This document shows positions 51,016 through 59,436 of a stretch of 64,000 nt of DNA, piece by piece. Source of the DNA: Bog-950 sp046329495. GTDB taxonomy: Bacteria; Bacteroidota; Bacteroidia; Chitinophagales; LD1. Below the pieces are notes generated by a model. The model saw nothing but the letters and a program-made list of their open reading frames with translations, made no database searches and was not told where the DNA came from. A program made the position numbers and the translations under genes. The DNA lies in the NCBI GenBank assembly GCA_046329495.1, contig JAXLUO010000007.1:62001-126000 (forward strand), in the 5' to 3' direction. Every line of letters starts with the position of its first letter. Positions within the stretch are counted from its first letter, which is position 1.

Positions 51016-52074
51016 CTATTGAAGTGTTGAATCAATTACCTGCCTCAGCCGTTGATAGTAGTAATAATGACCTTCATTATTCAAATGGCCATCTGGATAA
51101 TCATTGAATAAAGCTTTATGATTATTCAGCATTAACCAGTAATCCTTTAGCGACGGATCGTTCAGCAGGTCGCTGTATTTATCGCGGTAGCTGTTGCCCT
51201 CTATATCGGCTTCTTTTACTTCTGGTATCAACAGCAATCGCAAGGGAACATGGTTAGCGGCACAGGTTGCGGCAATAGCACGCAGGTGTTTTTTAGTTAT
51301 GTCGGTGTGCTTGCGTAATCGTTCATAGTCTATCTTCTCCCGCACCCGGAAGGTAGCCGCATACAAGCGGGAGAGGAGGGCACTCTTGTTAATCACCCCT
51401 TGCCACCAGTGCGGAGGGTTAACCAGGTAGTAGCGTTCGTTCACTAAATAGTTATAAGCAACCTGTGCCGTGTTGTAATGGTGTCCGTCCATATCGGCAA
51501 GTACGGCACCGGCATTGGTCCAGTAATAAAAGGCTTGATGTGGTGCTACGGTTCGGTCTTCTTTCATCAGGTCGTTGCCCATAAAAAAGGCAACCACTAC
51601 CATGTTGGGTTTCAATTGCGGAACATAGGTGGTAGCTATAGCCGCATATTGCGCGGGGTCAGCCGCCGGTATGCCTGTATTGATGATTTCGTAGTTAGTG
51701 TTCTTCTGCAATAGATCGCAGAAGGAGCTATCAAAGAAGGGCTTGGCGCTCATGCCCCAGGTAAAGCTATCACCAATAAACAGTATCTTCTTTTTGTTAC
51801 TGTCCAGTTGGTTTAGCGGCTTGCTGCGGAAGCCATCAGGATTAATACAAAGCCCGTAAGCGTCCCAATAGGTGCTGTCGGCCACCAGTAAACCCTTGTC
51901 GTTTGTATAGAAGTCATTTATAACATAAAGTGAATCCACCGGCTGAAAGTGCAGCCAGTTAGGCCTTAGGTCGCCGGGCTTGTAGCCCATAAAGCGTAGC
52001 ACCAGTTCAAGCAGTAAACAGGCCACCACCAAAAAGCTGAACTGAAAGAGGAGTCGCTTTTTGCCTTCGCTCAT
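51016..52074 (-). CDS. Membrane-anchored SGNH hydrolase-like protein
   Basis: A 352-residue protein with one N-terminal TM segment (about 10-28) and an extracytoplasmic SGNH fold: FIGDSFTWG, FFMGNDLM and YPDGHLNNEGH. It could be an O-acetyl or acyl hydrolase/transferase. I start at the ATG at 52074, just 2 bases after the stop of the upstream glycosyltransferase gene, so both are probably translated together. Confidence 0.82.
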   Translation of the reverse strand: MSEGKKRLLFQFSFLVVACLLLELVLRFMGYKPGDLRPNWLHFQPVDSLYVINDFYTNDKGLLVADSTYWDAYGLCINPDGFRSKPLNQLDSNKKKILFIGDSFTWGMSAKPFFDSSFCDLLQKNTNYEIINTGIPAADPAQYAAIATTYVPQLKPNMVVVAFFMGNDLMKEDRTVAPHQAFYYWTNAGAVLADMDGHHYNTAQVAYNYLVNERYYLVNPPHWWQGVINKSALLSRLYAATFRVREKIDYERLRKHTDITKKHLRAIAATCAANHVPLRLLLIPEVKEADIEGNSYRDKYSDLLNDPSLKDYWLMLNNHKALFNDYPDGHLNNEGHYYYYQRLRQVIDSTLQ

Positions 52075-52076
52075 TG

Positions 52077-53264
52077 CTAAAAGGTGCTGCCTATTTTCTC
52101 TACATAATCCCAAATGTCCCAACCCTTCAATCCAAAGTTATGGTAGATATGTGCAAGCGCCGGTTTGGTTTTAGTGCGGAAGGCATCATCGCTGAAGTTC
52201 CCTTCAGTATCCATCATCAACCGGTTGTTGTTATAGTCGGCAATAAAGTTGAACTTCTTCGAGAGCGGTTGCTGCTGCTGCAAGCCAAACTCCCATACGG
52301 TGGCAATCAGCGTGCCCTGGTCGCGTGTCCGCCATTCAGGGTAGGTAAATACCTTCATGGTCTTATCAAACCAGGCATCCAAAAAAGCATGACTGTCATC
52401 GCCAAACAAAAACACACCGCCATTCCAATGGTGGAAGTTCTTATCTGTAACCTTAATACCAAAACGGTTATTAATGTATTCTGGCAAATGATGGCACTCC
52501 AGGTCATAAACGTCCCTTCCATCCGGACCATACCAACGGCGCTTCAGGTAATTCCAACGCCATTTGCTGTGCTTCTCAATATCCTTCACCATGCTCTCGG
52601 CAGGTGTAATAATCACATTACCTTCTTTATCGTGCCACACCTTTTTCCAACGGTGGTAGTAGGTATCATCGTCCAGCTTAAATCGGTTAAGGGTGGTTAA
52701 AAAACGGAACGATATCCAGGCATATTGAAGTTTGTTCTTCTTCATCAGTTCAAACTTCTTTATCAGGTCTTTCTTCTTCTGCTCCATTACCGGCGATACG
52801 GCTTTGCGTCCGGGGTCGTATTGCGCCATCAGGCCTTCCAGTTCGGCAATGTCCTTCTTGTTTTCTTCCAGGCAATTGCAACGCACCGCACTCGGGCTAA
52901 ACTTGGGCATGCGGCAATGGTCGTGCGCAAAAGTGATAGGGCCGTGCTTGTGTTTAAAGATGTCGTCGCATTCGGTACTCAGTGCAACAACATCGGTATC
53001 CAGGTAACAATAGTTAAAGCCTTTGGGTAAAAACTTATGGATACCCACCTTAAGGTAAATACTGGCCTGGTGGTTATCGAAGTGTTCAGGTGCTTTTACA
53101 TCCACCACGTTATCGTGCTCTACTGCAATCTCGTTGCGGCTGCTATCGGTAATAACAACTATATCGTTCTTTGAAAAATGCTTTAGGTAGCGCAGACTAT
53201 AATGCAGCGTATCCAGATGTTCGCGGGCACCGCAAACCACAAAAACAAACTTATTGGCACTCAT
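52077..53264 (-). CDS. Glycosyltransferase with DTD motif (GT8-like)
   Basis: A 395-residue cytosolic protein. It starts like GT-A nucleotide-sugar enzymes (NKFVFVVCGAREHLD) and has the metal-binding YLDTDVVAL. A helical insert rich in Lys follows (around 130-200), and the end carries an HNGGVFLF-type segment and DQGTLIA, both typical of GT8-like enzymes. The donor and acceptor are unknown. Its neighbours suggest glycosylation of a surface polymer or a peptide. Confidence 0.78.
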   Translation of the reverse strand: MSANKFVFVVCGAREHLDTLHYSLRYLKHFSKNDIVVITDSSRNEIAVEHDNVVDVKAPEHFDNHQASIYLKVGIHKFLPKGFNYCYLDTDVVALSTECDDIFKHKHGPITFAHDHCRMPKFSPSAVRCNCLEENKKDIAELEGLMAQYDPGRKAVSPVMEQKKKDLIKKFELMKKNKLQYAWISFRFLTTLNRFKLDDDTYYHRWKKVWHDKEGNVIITPAESMVKDIEKHSKWRWNYLKRRWYGPDGRDVYDLECHHLPEYINNRFGIKVTDKNFHHWNGGVFLFGDDSHAFLDAWFDKTMKVFTYPEWRTRDQGTLIATVWEFGLQQQQPLSKKFNFIADYNNNRLMMDTEGNFSDDAFRTKTKPALAHIYHNFGLKGWDIWDYVEKIGSTF

Positions 53265-53321
53265 CAGCTAATTGGCAGTGGGTAATGTTAAGGCTTTTAG
53301 GCTATTGATAAAAGGGAACAA

Positions 53322-54719
53322 TTAAGTAATGTTATTACGGGCCATTACCAATAGTACGCTCAGCGGCAGTTTTTCTAACTGAAAAGTTATCACATCCAGC
53401 AGAAATGGATTATCAAGGTCAAAGCGGTGGACGTTTTGTTTAAAGAATTCTTCGCCTAAGGTGCCACGCAATTCACGCAGTTTGCCCACCACCTTCTCGC
53501 GGCGCTTGGCGCGCACCTCTTCTTTCGACGCCTTATCCTGTATAATGTGTTCCGAAATGATGTTTTCTAAATCCTCCCAGGTATCAATCTTTCGGCGACG
53601 CAGGTCTTTAAAGCTATCGTCGTGCCACTTCTTTATCTGGTTGTAAATGCCCAGGTAGTGTTGCTTGTTCTTGCGTTGTAGTTCGGTTTCTTCCGGAAAG
53701 GTAAAACCGCCCAGGTAGTCTACTATCTCTTTAATGGCATCCTGTTCCAGGTTACGTATGCTGCATTGTGTAGGGAACAACACCGTATGGAAATAAACGG
53801 GGCACTCCATATCGTTGCAGAACTTAATGAAGTCGGGCAGCTCGCGCCAATTTTGCTGCATGGCACACATACTGATACCAAAGAAGGTGCCGCGCTGTTT
53901 GGTATATTCACGCAACCACTTAATGTTCTCCATGGTGCGTTCAAACACAGCGTTCTTGCGTATCTCCTCATACGTCTCCTTCTGCAGCGAATCGAAGGAG
54001 ATATTGATATGGAAGTTGGTATTCTCTAATATGCGCTTAACGCGGTTGTTTAAAGTAGTGGCATTGGTTTGCACAGATATGCGGACTGATGGATTCAACT
54101 CCATTATCTTTTCCCATATCTCATAGTAAATCTCAATCAGGAAAGGTTCGCCGCCATAGAATTTCACCTCTTCCAGGTAAGGGATAAACTCTTCCAACTG
54201 CTTTACAAACTCAGCGTCATAGGGTATTTCAAGCGGTGGCAGTTTCTCGCGCTTCGTGCGTATCAGCGAACTAAACTCGCCATTGCACATCTCGCATTCC
54301 AGGTTGCAGAGGTTGCTTAGCTCAAACTCCATAACGCTTGGGTAGCGGTTGGCGTTGGCTTTGTTCAAATCGTATTGCTTAGCCTTTACCCCATCAAAGT
54401 TGGCCGCTACCAGTTGTTGCTTGCAGCCCAGGCAACCCAGGCTAAAGTCGTCATGTTTAATATAGTCACGCAGTTTGTCAGCTTCTTCACCAAACCAAAT
54501 CTCTTTAATGCTGCGTTTAGGATATTCGCCTAATATATAGGTACGGTTGTAGCAGCAGGTGTGGGCCCGGCCATGGTGGCCAAAGTACATACTGCGGAAG
54601 GGCGCATAGCATACCAGCGGCTGGGCCCCCATGGGCCGGCTGTTATTGTAAGCGCTAAGTATTTCGGGGTGAAGGGGGTTATAACTGTCCTTCTTAAACA
54701 GGTTTTTCAGCGAAAACAT
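53322..54719 (-). CDS. Radical SAM protein with N-terminal twitch/SPASM-like domain
   Basis: A 465-residue cytoplasmic [4Fe-4S] radical SAM enzyme. The core motif CNLECEMC (about residue 140) binds the SAM cluster. Unusually, a second Cys-rich module comes before it: CYAPF, CCYNR, LG-YP-SIKEIW and CLGC (about residues 35-105), the pattern of a twitch/SPASM auxiliary cluster, normally C-terminal. I know this as an N-terminal twitch family. The reaction is unknown. It heads a three-gene group with the glycosyltransferase and SGNH genes. The ATG at 54719 (MFSLKNLFKK) is preferred to 54737. Confidence 0.85.
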   Translation of the reverse strand: MFSLKNLFKKDSYNPLHPEILSAYNNSRPMGAQPLVCYAPFRSMYFGHHGRAHTCCYNRTYILGEYPKRSIKEIWFGEEADKLRDYIKHDDFSLGCLGCKQQLVAANFDGVKAKQYDLNKANANRYPSVMEFELSNLCNLECEMCNGEFSSLIRTKREKLPPLEIPYDAEFVKQLEEFIPYLEEVKFYGGEPFLIEIYYEIWEKIMELNPSVRISVQTNATTLNNRVKRILENTNFHINISFDSLQKETYEEIRKNAVFERTMENIKWLREYTKQRGTFFGISMCAMQQNWRELPDFIKFCNDMECPVYFHTVLFPTQCSIRNLEQDAIKEIVDYLGGFTFPEETELQRKNKQHYLGIYNQIKKWHDDSFKDLRRRKIDTWEDLENIISEHIIQDKASKEEVRAKRREKVVGKLRELRGTLGEEFFKQNVHRFDLDNPFLLDVITFQLEKLPLSVLLVMARNNIT

Positions 54720-54845
54720 CGGGGCTAAGATAAGCATTACCCTGTACTATAGGCCATTTGGTAGGCAGGCAATCCGGCTTTTGGTCCGGGGAGGCCCAAA
54801 CCGCCGCCGGGTACGGTTTTTCCCCAAAAATTAAGCGTTTTCACC

Positions 54846-54876
54846 TTTCCCTAATTGCCCATTTCTGTTATGTTTG
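54846..54876 (+). promoter_or_regulatory. Promoter of the atpBEFH operon
   Basis: TTTC (54846-54849), 19 bases, TATGTTTG (54869-54876). The -7 box is exact and the -33 element has one mismatch. Confidence 0.6.
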
Positions 54877-54899
54877 CGGCCGATTTTGAAAAGGCTGCC

Positions 54900-56030
54900 A
54901 TGAAATATCTGCACAACATACGTTTATCTTACATTTTAACGGCTCTTTTTAGCCTGTTTTTACTGTCGCCCGTTTTAGCGGAAGAGACTGAAAAACAGGA
55001 AACTGTAACCGCCGAAGGCCAGCAGGAACCTGATGGAGCCGAGCCGAAGGAGGAGAAGTTCAACGCCGGTAAAATGATCGTGGAGCACATTACGGATGCA
55101 CACGATTGGCACTTATGGGGCGAAGGCGAAAGCACCGTAGCCATCCCGTTACCGGTAATTCTTTATACCGATAAGGGTCTGGACGTGTTCATGAGCAGCA
55201 ATTTTCACCACGGCCACGAGAAGGTAGAAGGCAAATACACCTATGCGTTAGAAGAAGGCAAAGTGGTAGCCGTTAACGCCGATGGCACTGTAAATGAAGA
55301 AGCTAACGCACATATCTACGATTTCAGCATCACTAAAAACGTAGCATCGCTGATGTTCAGCGCCTGCTTACTGTTGTTCGTATTCCTAAGCGTGGCGAGT
55401 GCTTATAAGCGTAACCCCAACAAAGCACCTAAAGGCCTGCAATCGTTTATGGAGCCTATCATCTTGTTCGTTCGCGATGATATCGCCAAGCAGAACATTG
55501 GTCCTAAATACGAACGCTATATGCCTTACCTGTTAACCGTATTCTTCTTTATATGGTTTAACAACCTGTTAGGCTTAGTGCCATTTGCACCTGGTGGTGC
55601 CAACTTAACCGGTAACATCACGGTTACCATGTTCCTGGCGCTGCTTACCTTTATTATTATCCTGTTCAGCAGCAATCGCCACTATTGGCACCACATTTTT
55701 GCCATGCCGGGCGTTCCACTGCCAATCCTGTTTATCCTTACGCCTATCGAGATACTGGGTGTGTTTTTACGTCCGTTTGTATTGATGATACGATTGTTTG
55801 CTAACATCACGGCTGGTCACATCATCGCCTTGTCGTTCTTCTGCCTCATCTTCATCTTTGGTGAAATGCATGCAGGAGCCGGTTTGGGTGCAGGTTTGCT
55901 GGCAGTTGCTTTCAATACCTTTATGGGTGTAATGGAATTGTTGGTGGCCTTAATCCAGGCGTATGTATTTACCCTGCTTTCGGCTATGTATTTCGGTAGT
56001 GCGGTTGAAGAACCCCACGGCCATCATTAA
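54900..56030 (+). CDS. atpB: F0F1 ATP synthase subunit a
   Basis: The proton-channel subunit. 376 residues, longer than E. coli (271) because of a signal-like N-terminus and a hydrophilic region of about 130 residues rich in Glu, often seen in Bacteroidota. The essential arginine lies in MIRLFANITAGH, and FIWFNNLLGL and LVALIQAYVFTLL are also present. Its end has EEPHGHH. The start at 54900 fits the promoter. Confidence 0.95.
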   Translation: MKYLHNIRLSYILTALFSLFLLSPVLAEETEKQETVTAEGQQEPDGAEPKEEKFNAGKMIVEHITDAHDWHLWGEGESTVAIPLPVILYTDKGLDVFMSSNFHHGHEKVEGKYTYALEEGKVVAVNADGTVNEEANAHIYDFSITKNVASLMFSACLLLFVFLSVASAYKRNPNKAPKGLQSFMEPIILFVRDDIAKQNIGPKYERYMPYLLTVFFFIWFNNLLGLVPFAPGGANLTGNITVTMFLALLTFIIILFSSNRHYWHHIFAMPGVPLPILFILTPIEILGVFLRPFVLMIRLFANITAGHIIALSFFCLIFIFGEMHAGAGLGAGLLAVAFNTFMGVMELLVALIQAYVFTLLSAMYFGSAVEEPHGHH

Positions 56031-56067
56031 TTTGTGTATTCATTATTCATTTATAAAACCAAACATC

Positions 56068-56310
56068 ATGCTTAACACAGTAGTTCTGGAAACAGTAGGT
56101 TATGGCGTAGCTGCTTTAGGTGCAGGTTTTGCTGCCCTTGGCGCTGGTGTTGGTATCGGACAGATCGGTAAAGGTGCTGTTGAGTCTATCGCTCGCCAGC
56201 CTGAAGCCGTTAACGACATCCGTTCCAACATGATCGTTACCGCTGCTCTTGTTGAAGGCGCTGCCTTCTTCGCAATGGTTGTAGGCCTTCTTGTAGTATT
56301 CGTAAAATAA
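56068..56310 (+). CDS. atpE: F0F1 ATP synthase subunit c
   Basis: An 80-residue ring subunit with two TM helices joined by the loop ARQPE. The proton-carrying Glu is in LVEGAAFF; the residue after it is Gly, not Ser/Thr, which suits protons rather than Na+. It starts at the ATG at 56068, 37 bases after atpB; a longer frame would overlap atpB. Confidence 0.96.
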   Translation: MLNTVVLETVGYGVAALGAGFAALGAGVGIGQIGKGAVESIARQPEAVNDIRSNMIVTAALVEGAAFFAMVVGLLVVFVK

Positions 56311-56324
56311 GAAGCCGAAACTTT

Positions 56325-56362
56325 AAACAGGCAGCAAAAGCGGTTGGCTGCGCTGCCTGTTT
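56325..56362 (+). terminator. Terminator/attenuator-like hairpin between atpE and atpF
   Basis: AAACAGGCAGC pairs with GCTGCCTGTTT over 11 perfect base pairs with a 16-base loop and a T-run into TTTTTCC. It occurs inside the operon and could make more a/c than b/delta mRNA. Confidence 0.7.
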
Positions 56363-56425
56363 TTCCCCTTAAAAGGGAATGATGTTGATTGAATTGATTA
56401 AAATAGAACCAGTAAATAAAGCAAT

Positions 56426-56920
56426 ATGCAATTAGTACAACCGGCGCTTGGTCTCCTCTTTTGGATGGTAATCGTTTTCGGCCTTTTGATGTTCATCCTC
56501 ACAAAGTTTGCCTGGAAACCGATTTTAGGTATGATTCAGGAGCGCGAGAAAACTATTGAAGATAACCTGAACGAAGCCAACAAGGCCCGCCAGGAAATGA
56601 GTCAGTTAGTAGCTAAGAACGAAGAGTTACTGAACCAGGCTAAGGAAGAGCGCAACAAAATATTACACGAAGCCCGCGAAGCTGCCGAGAAAGTGAAGAA
56701 CGATATCGTGGAGCGCGCCAACAAGGAAGCGGAAGAAAAATTGAAGCAAGCCCTTCGCGAAATCGAAAACCAAAAGATGGCTGCTATTACTGAAGTGAAG
56801 AACTCAGTGGGCAAAATGGCTTTGGATATCGCTGAAAAAGTGATCCGTCGCGACCTGAATACCAGTGCCGAACATACCGAGTATGTAAACAAGCTGGCTA
56901 AAGAAACCAACCTGAATTAA
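56426..56920 (+). CDS. atpF: F0F1 ATP synthase subunit b
   Basis: A 164-residue stalk subunit with one N-terminal TM helix (LLFWMVIVFGLLMFIL), then a long Glu/Lys/Ala coiled coil. It follows the hairpin 63 bases downstream and is in the normal order before atpH. Confidence 0.95.
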   Translation: MQLVQPALGLLFWMVIVFGLLMFILTKFAWKPILGMIQEREKTIEDNLNEANKARQEMSQLVAKNEELLNQAKEERNKILHEAREAAEKVKNDIVERANKEAEEKLKQALREIENQKMAAITEVKNSVGKMALDIAEKVIRRDLNTSAEHTEYVNKLAKETNLN

Positions 56921-56942
56921 TAAGCAGTAATCTGTTATAAAG

Positions 56943-57503
56943 ATGAGTTCATACCGTTTAGCACACCGATACGCAAAGTCGTTACTGACGCTGGCCCAGG
57001 AAAAAGGCAAGTTGAACGACGTAAATGCCGATTTCCGCCTGGTGGACGCCGCCCTGGAAAGCAGCAGCGAACTGCGTGCTTTTTTCAAGAGCCCTATCAT
57101 TGCTTCTGATAAGAAGTTGATTGTGGCCAAGAAGTTGTTTGAAGGCAAAACCAGTGAAATAGTTTACAACTTCCTGGTGCTGCTTATCAAAAAGGGCCGC
57201 GAAGCTTTCATTCACGATATTGCCAACTCGTTCATCGAACAATACAACACCGTTTCAGGAATTACACCGGTAACCTTTACCAGTGCTGTTAAACTGGATG
57301 CTGCACAAGTATCACAGATCATCAACTCGCTGAAGGCTAAGGAAAACCTGAAGACAATCGAATTAACCGAAGTTATCGAACCTGCTTTGATAGGTGGTTT
57401 CGTATTGCAATACGGTGATAAGATGATTGACGCCAGCATCAAAAATCAATTACACGGCTTCCGTAAGATCGTTGAAGATGATTCTTATATCAAGAAATAC
57501 TAG
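56943..57503 (+). CDS. atpH: F0F1 ATP synthase subunit delta
   Basis: A 186-residue subunit linking the stalk to the F1 head. RLAHRYAKSLLTLAQEKG at the start and a VIEPALIGGFVLQYGDKMIDASI region near the end are diagnostic. atpA and atpG usually follow in this phylum but a terminator and a minus-strand gene occur instead. Confidence 0.94.
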   Translation: MSSYRLAHRYAKSLLTLAQEKGKLNDVNADFRLVDAALESSSELRAFFKSPIIASDKKLIVAKKLFEGKTSEIVYNFLVLLIKKGREAFIHDIANSFIEQYNTVSGITPVTFTSAVKLDAAQVSQIINSLKAKENLKTIELTEVIEPALIGGFVLQYGDKMIDASIKNQLHGFRKIVEDDSYIKKY

Positions 57504-57526
57504 AGAGCTACTACTCCAAATTTTAA

Positions 57527-57547
57527 AAAGCCCGCTATGCGGGCTTT
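57527..57547. terminator. Terminator of the atpBEFH operon (bidirectional)
   Basis: AAAGCCCGC-TAT-GCGGGCTTT, followed by ATTTTTT. The stem overlaps the last bases of the minus-strand gene at 57546 and serves both sides. Confidence 0.88.
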
Positions 57548-58403
57548 ATTTTTTGCGTGGCTTATTGAAATAATCTTGCGAATGCCTTTTGCGGAAAAGT
57601 AGCAGTAGTTTAGAACGTTTCCTTTTAACGTGCGGATCTTCCACTACCTGCGCTACCATACCCAGAACAGTAGTGATTGTTTGTGTTACTCTGGTCGATA
57701 CTATTTCTGCTGCCGGCAATAAGTTGGTAGTATCTCTATAAATACTGATAGGTCCTGCAAAAGCCAATCTATCAATATGCATAGTAGTATCTATAATACG
57801 CGCCCCTTCAGTATTGTCCTTCGTTTTTTGCGCTTCTGTTGGGCTAATATTAACTTCTCTTTCTAACCAGGATGCAGGAAGTAAAAATTCAAACTCCCCT
57901 TTTTCGTTTGTCATACAGGTAAAATCGGTATCGCTAATACAAATAGTCGCTCCTGCAACCGGCGTGTTACTTCCCCGGTCATAAACCGCTCCCTGAATGG
58001 CGATAGTGCTATCAGCCTTTGGAGTGGAGTGATTGGTACTATCACTTTTAGTTCCGGTAACAACAATTTGGGTATCGCTTGGTTTGGAAGCGCTTAGCTG
58101 GTTCCATGCGGTAGAAAAGAACAAGAATGCTGCGGCTGCTTTTTCAAAAAGCAAAGAACGCTTTGGTCTACTTGTTTCAGGAAGTATGGATCTGTCTAAC
58201 TGATTTTTGCGGAAGCGACCGCAATGTAGGCTGCCGGCTTGCATAAGGGCGATTAACTCCGTATCGGTTAGGCTGGTGTAGTCTTGTATCACTCGGTTGC
58301 ACATAGCGCAATGGCGTCCTTGCGCTTCGGGAGTCATCTGCTCCCAATCCTGGGTACAGGGCTCAGGAATACTTAATAAATAGTGTTTTTGCCGGTTATG
58401 CAT
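57546..58403 (-). CDS. Cys-rich-headed membrane protein with CarboxypepD_reg-like domain
   Basis: A 285-residue protein of a type common in this group. The N-terminus (IPEPCTQDW then GRHCAMCNRVIQDYT) has a CxxC and further Cys/His, suggesting a metal-binding cytoplasmic head. A TM-like segment (about 88-105) and a beta-sandwich (about 133-180, resembling CarboxypepD_reg) follow. Function unknown. It overlaps the atp terminator. Confidence 0.72.
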   Translation of the reverse strand: MHNRQKHYLLSIPEPCTQDWEQMTPEAQGRHCAMCNRVIQDYTSLTDTELIALMQAGSLHCGRFRKNQLDRSILPETSRPKRSLLFEKAAAAFLFFSTAWNQLSASKPSDTQIVVTGTKSDSTNHSTPKADSTIAIQGAVYDRGSNTPVAGATICISDTDFTCMTNEKGEFEFLLPASWLEREVNISPTEAQKTKDNTEGARIIDTTMHIDRLAFAGPISIYRDTTNLLPAAEIVSTRVTQTITTVLGMVAQVVEDPHVKRKRSKLLLLFRKRHSQDYFNKPRKK

Positions 58404-58516
58404 AAAACTAATTTAAACATTAAGGGATTACCTTCTTTCTATCTGAGCCTTTTGTTACAAAACGATGACAATGGCAGGGGTTTTTAATGGTCGCTTAAAC
58501 TGCCCGGAAATTGATT

Positions 58517-58523
58517 TAATTTG
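58517..58523 (+). promoter_or_regulatory. -7-like element (TAATTTG) before the glycosyltransferase
   Basis: TAATTTG ends 4 bases before the GTG at 58528. This is the main reason to prefer GTG over the ATG at 58465. Confidence 0.4.
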
Positions 58524-58527
58524 GAAC

Positions 58528-59433
58528 GTGAACCATTTCTGCACCATTACAACGGCCAGTCACCTATATAAAGTATATGCATTGGCTGAGTCGTTGCAAC
58601 AATTTGGTGAATGCACCCTGCATGTATTGGTAGTGGATGCCGGGCAGCAACCTGCTTTTAACGGATGCCGGTTTTATGGCTTGCAGGAAATTGCCGGAAC
58701 CCCGGTGGCCCAAACCATCATTGCTAAATACAAAGGCAACAGCAACAAACTGCGCTGGAGTTTAAAGCCCGTGATGTTGCAATGGTTGCTGAAGCAAAAA
58801 GCTATTGACCGGGTTATTTACCTCGATAATGACCTCTTCTTTTATTCGGCCTGGCAGTTTATGTTCGAGTTGCTTCAAACACATTCACTACTGCTAACTC
58901 CCCATTATTACAAGCACGACCCTACGCGTGAACAGAACTGGTTTGAAGCCAACTTCCGTGTAGGTTTATATAATGCAGGTTTTGTAGGTGCCAGTCGCCA
59001 GGCAACCGGTACATTACAGTGGTGGGCCGAAAGTTGCGCTTATCGTTGCGAAAAGAACGCCTGGCGCGGTTTGTTCGACGACCAAAAATATCTGGACCTG
59101 GTGCCGGTTATGGAGGAAAAGGCCCATGTGCTTCGCCATAAGGGTTGTAATGTGGCGGGCTGGAATCAGGAACTTTGCCCACGCATTAAAAGTGGAAACG
59201 ACGTGCTCATTGATGGCAAGTTCCCGGTGGTATTTATTCACTTTAACAACTACACAATAAGCGAATTACTGAATGGTACCGATAGCTTGCTGGTACCCCA
59301 TTATGAAAGGTACGAGGCTGTGCTTAAAAAGCACAAACCGGCATTACAACGCAGCGAGTTGTTCTCGCCACAACCTTTCAGCGATAAGCTTAAATTCACC
59401 CTTTGGAAAATTGCCACTGACCTGGGATTGTAA
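58528..59433 (+). CDS. Glycosyltransferase with DND motif (GT8-like)
   Basis: A 301-residue enzyme from the GTG at 58528 (322 if started at the ATG at 58465). FCTITTASHLYKVYALAESL is a nucleotide-binding opening, and YLDNDLFFYS is the metal-binding DxD site. HFNNY near the end is family-like. The product of the following gene (3-base gap) may act on the same glycan path. Donor and acceptor unknown. Confidence 0.78.
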   Translation: MNHFCTITTASHLYKVYALAESLQQFGECTLHVLVVDAGQQPAFNGCRFYGLQEIAGTPVAQTIIAKYKGNSNKLRWSLKPVMLQWLLKQKAIDRVIYLDNDLFFYSAWQFMFELLQTHSLLLTPHYYKHDPTREQNWFEANFRVGLYNAGFVGASRQATGTLQWWAESCAYRCEKNAWRGLFDDQKYLDLVPVMEEKAHVLRHKGCNVAGWNQELCPRIKSGNDVLIDGKFPVVFIHFNNYTISELLNGTDSLLVPHYERYEAVLKKHKPALQRSELFSPQPFSDKLKFTLWKIATDLGL

Positions 59434-59436
59434 ACT

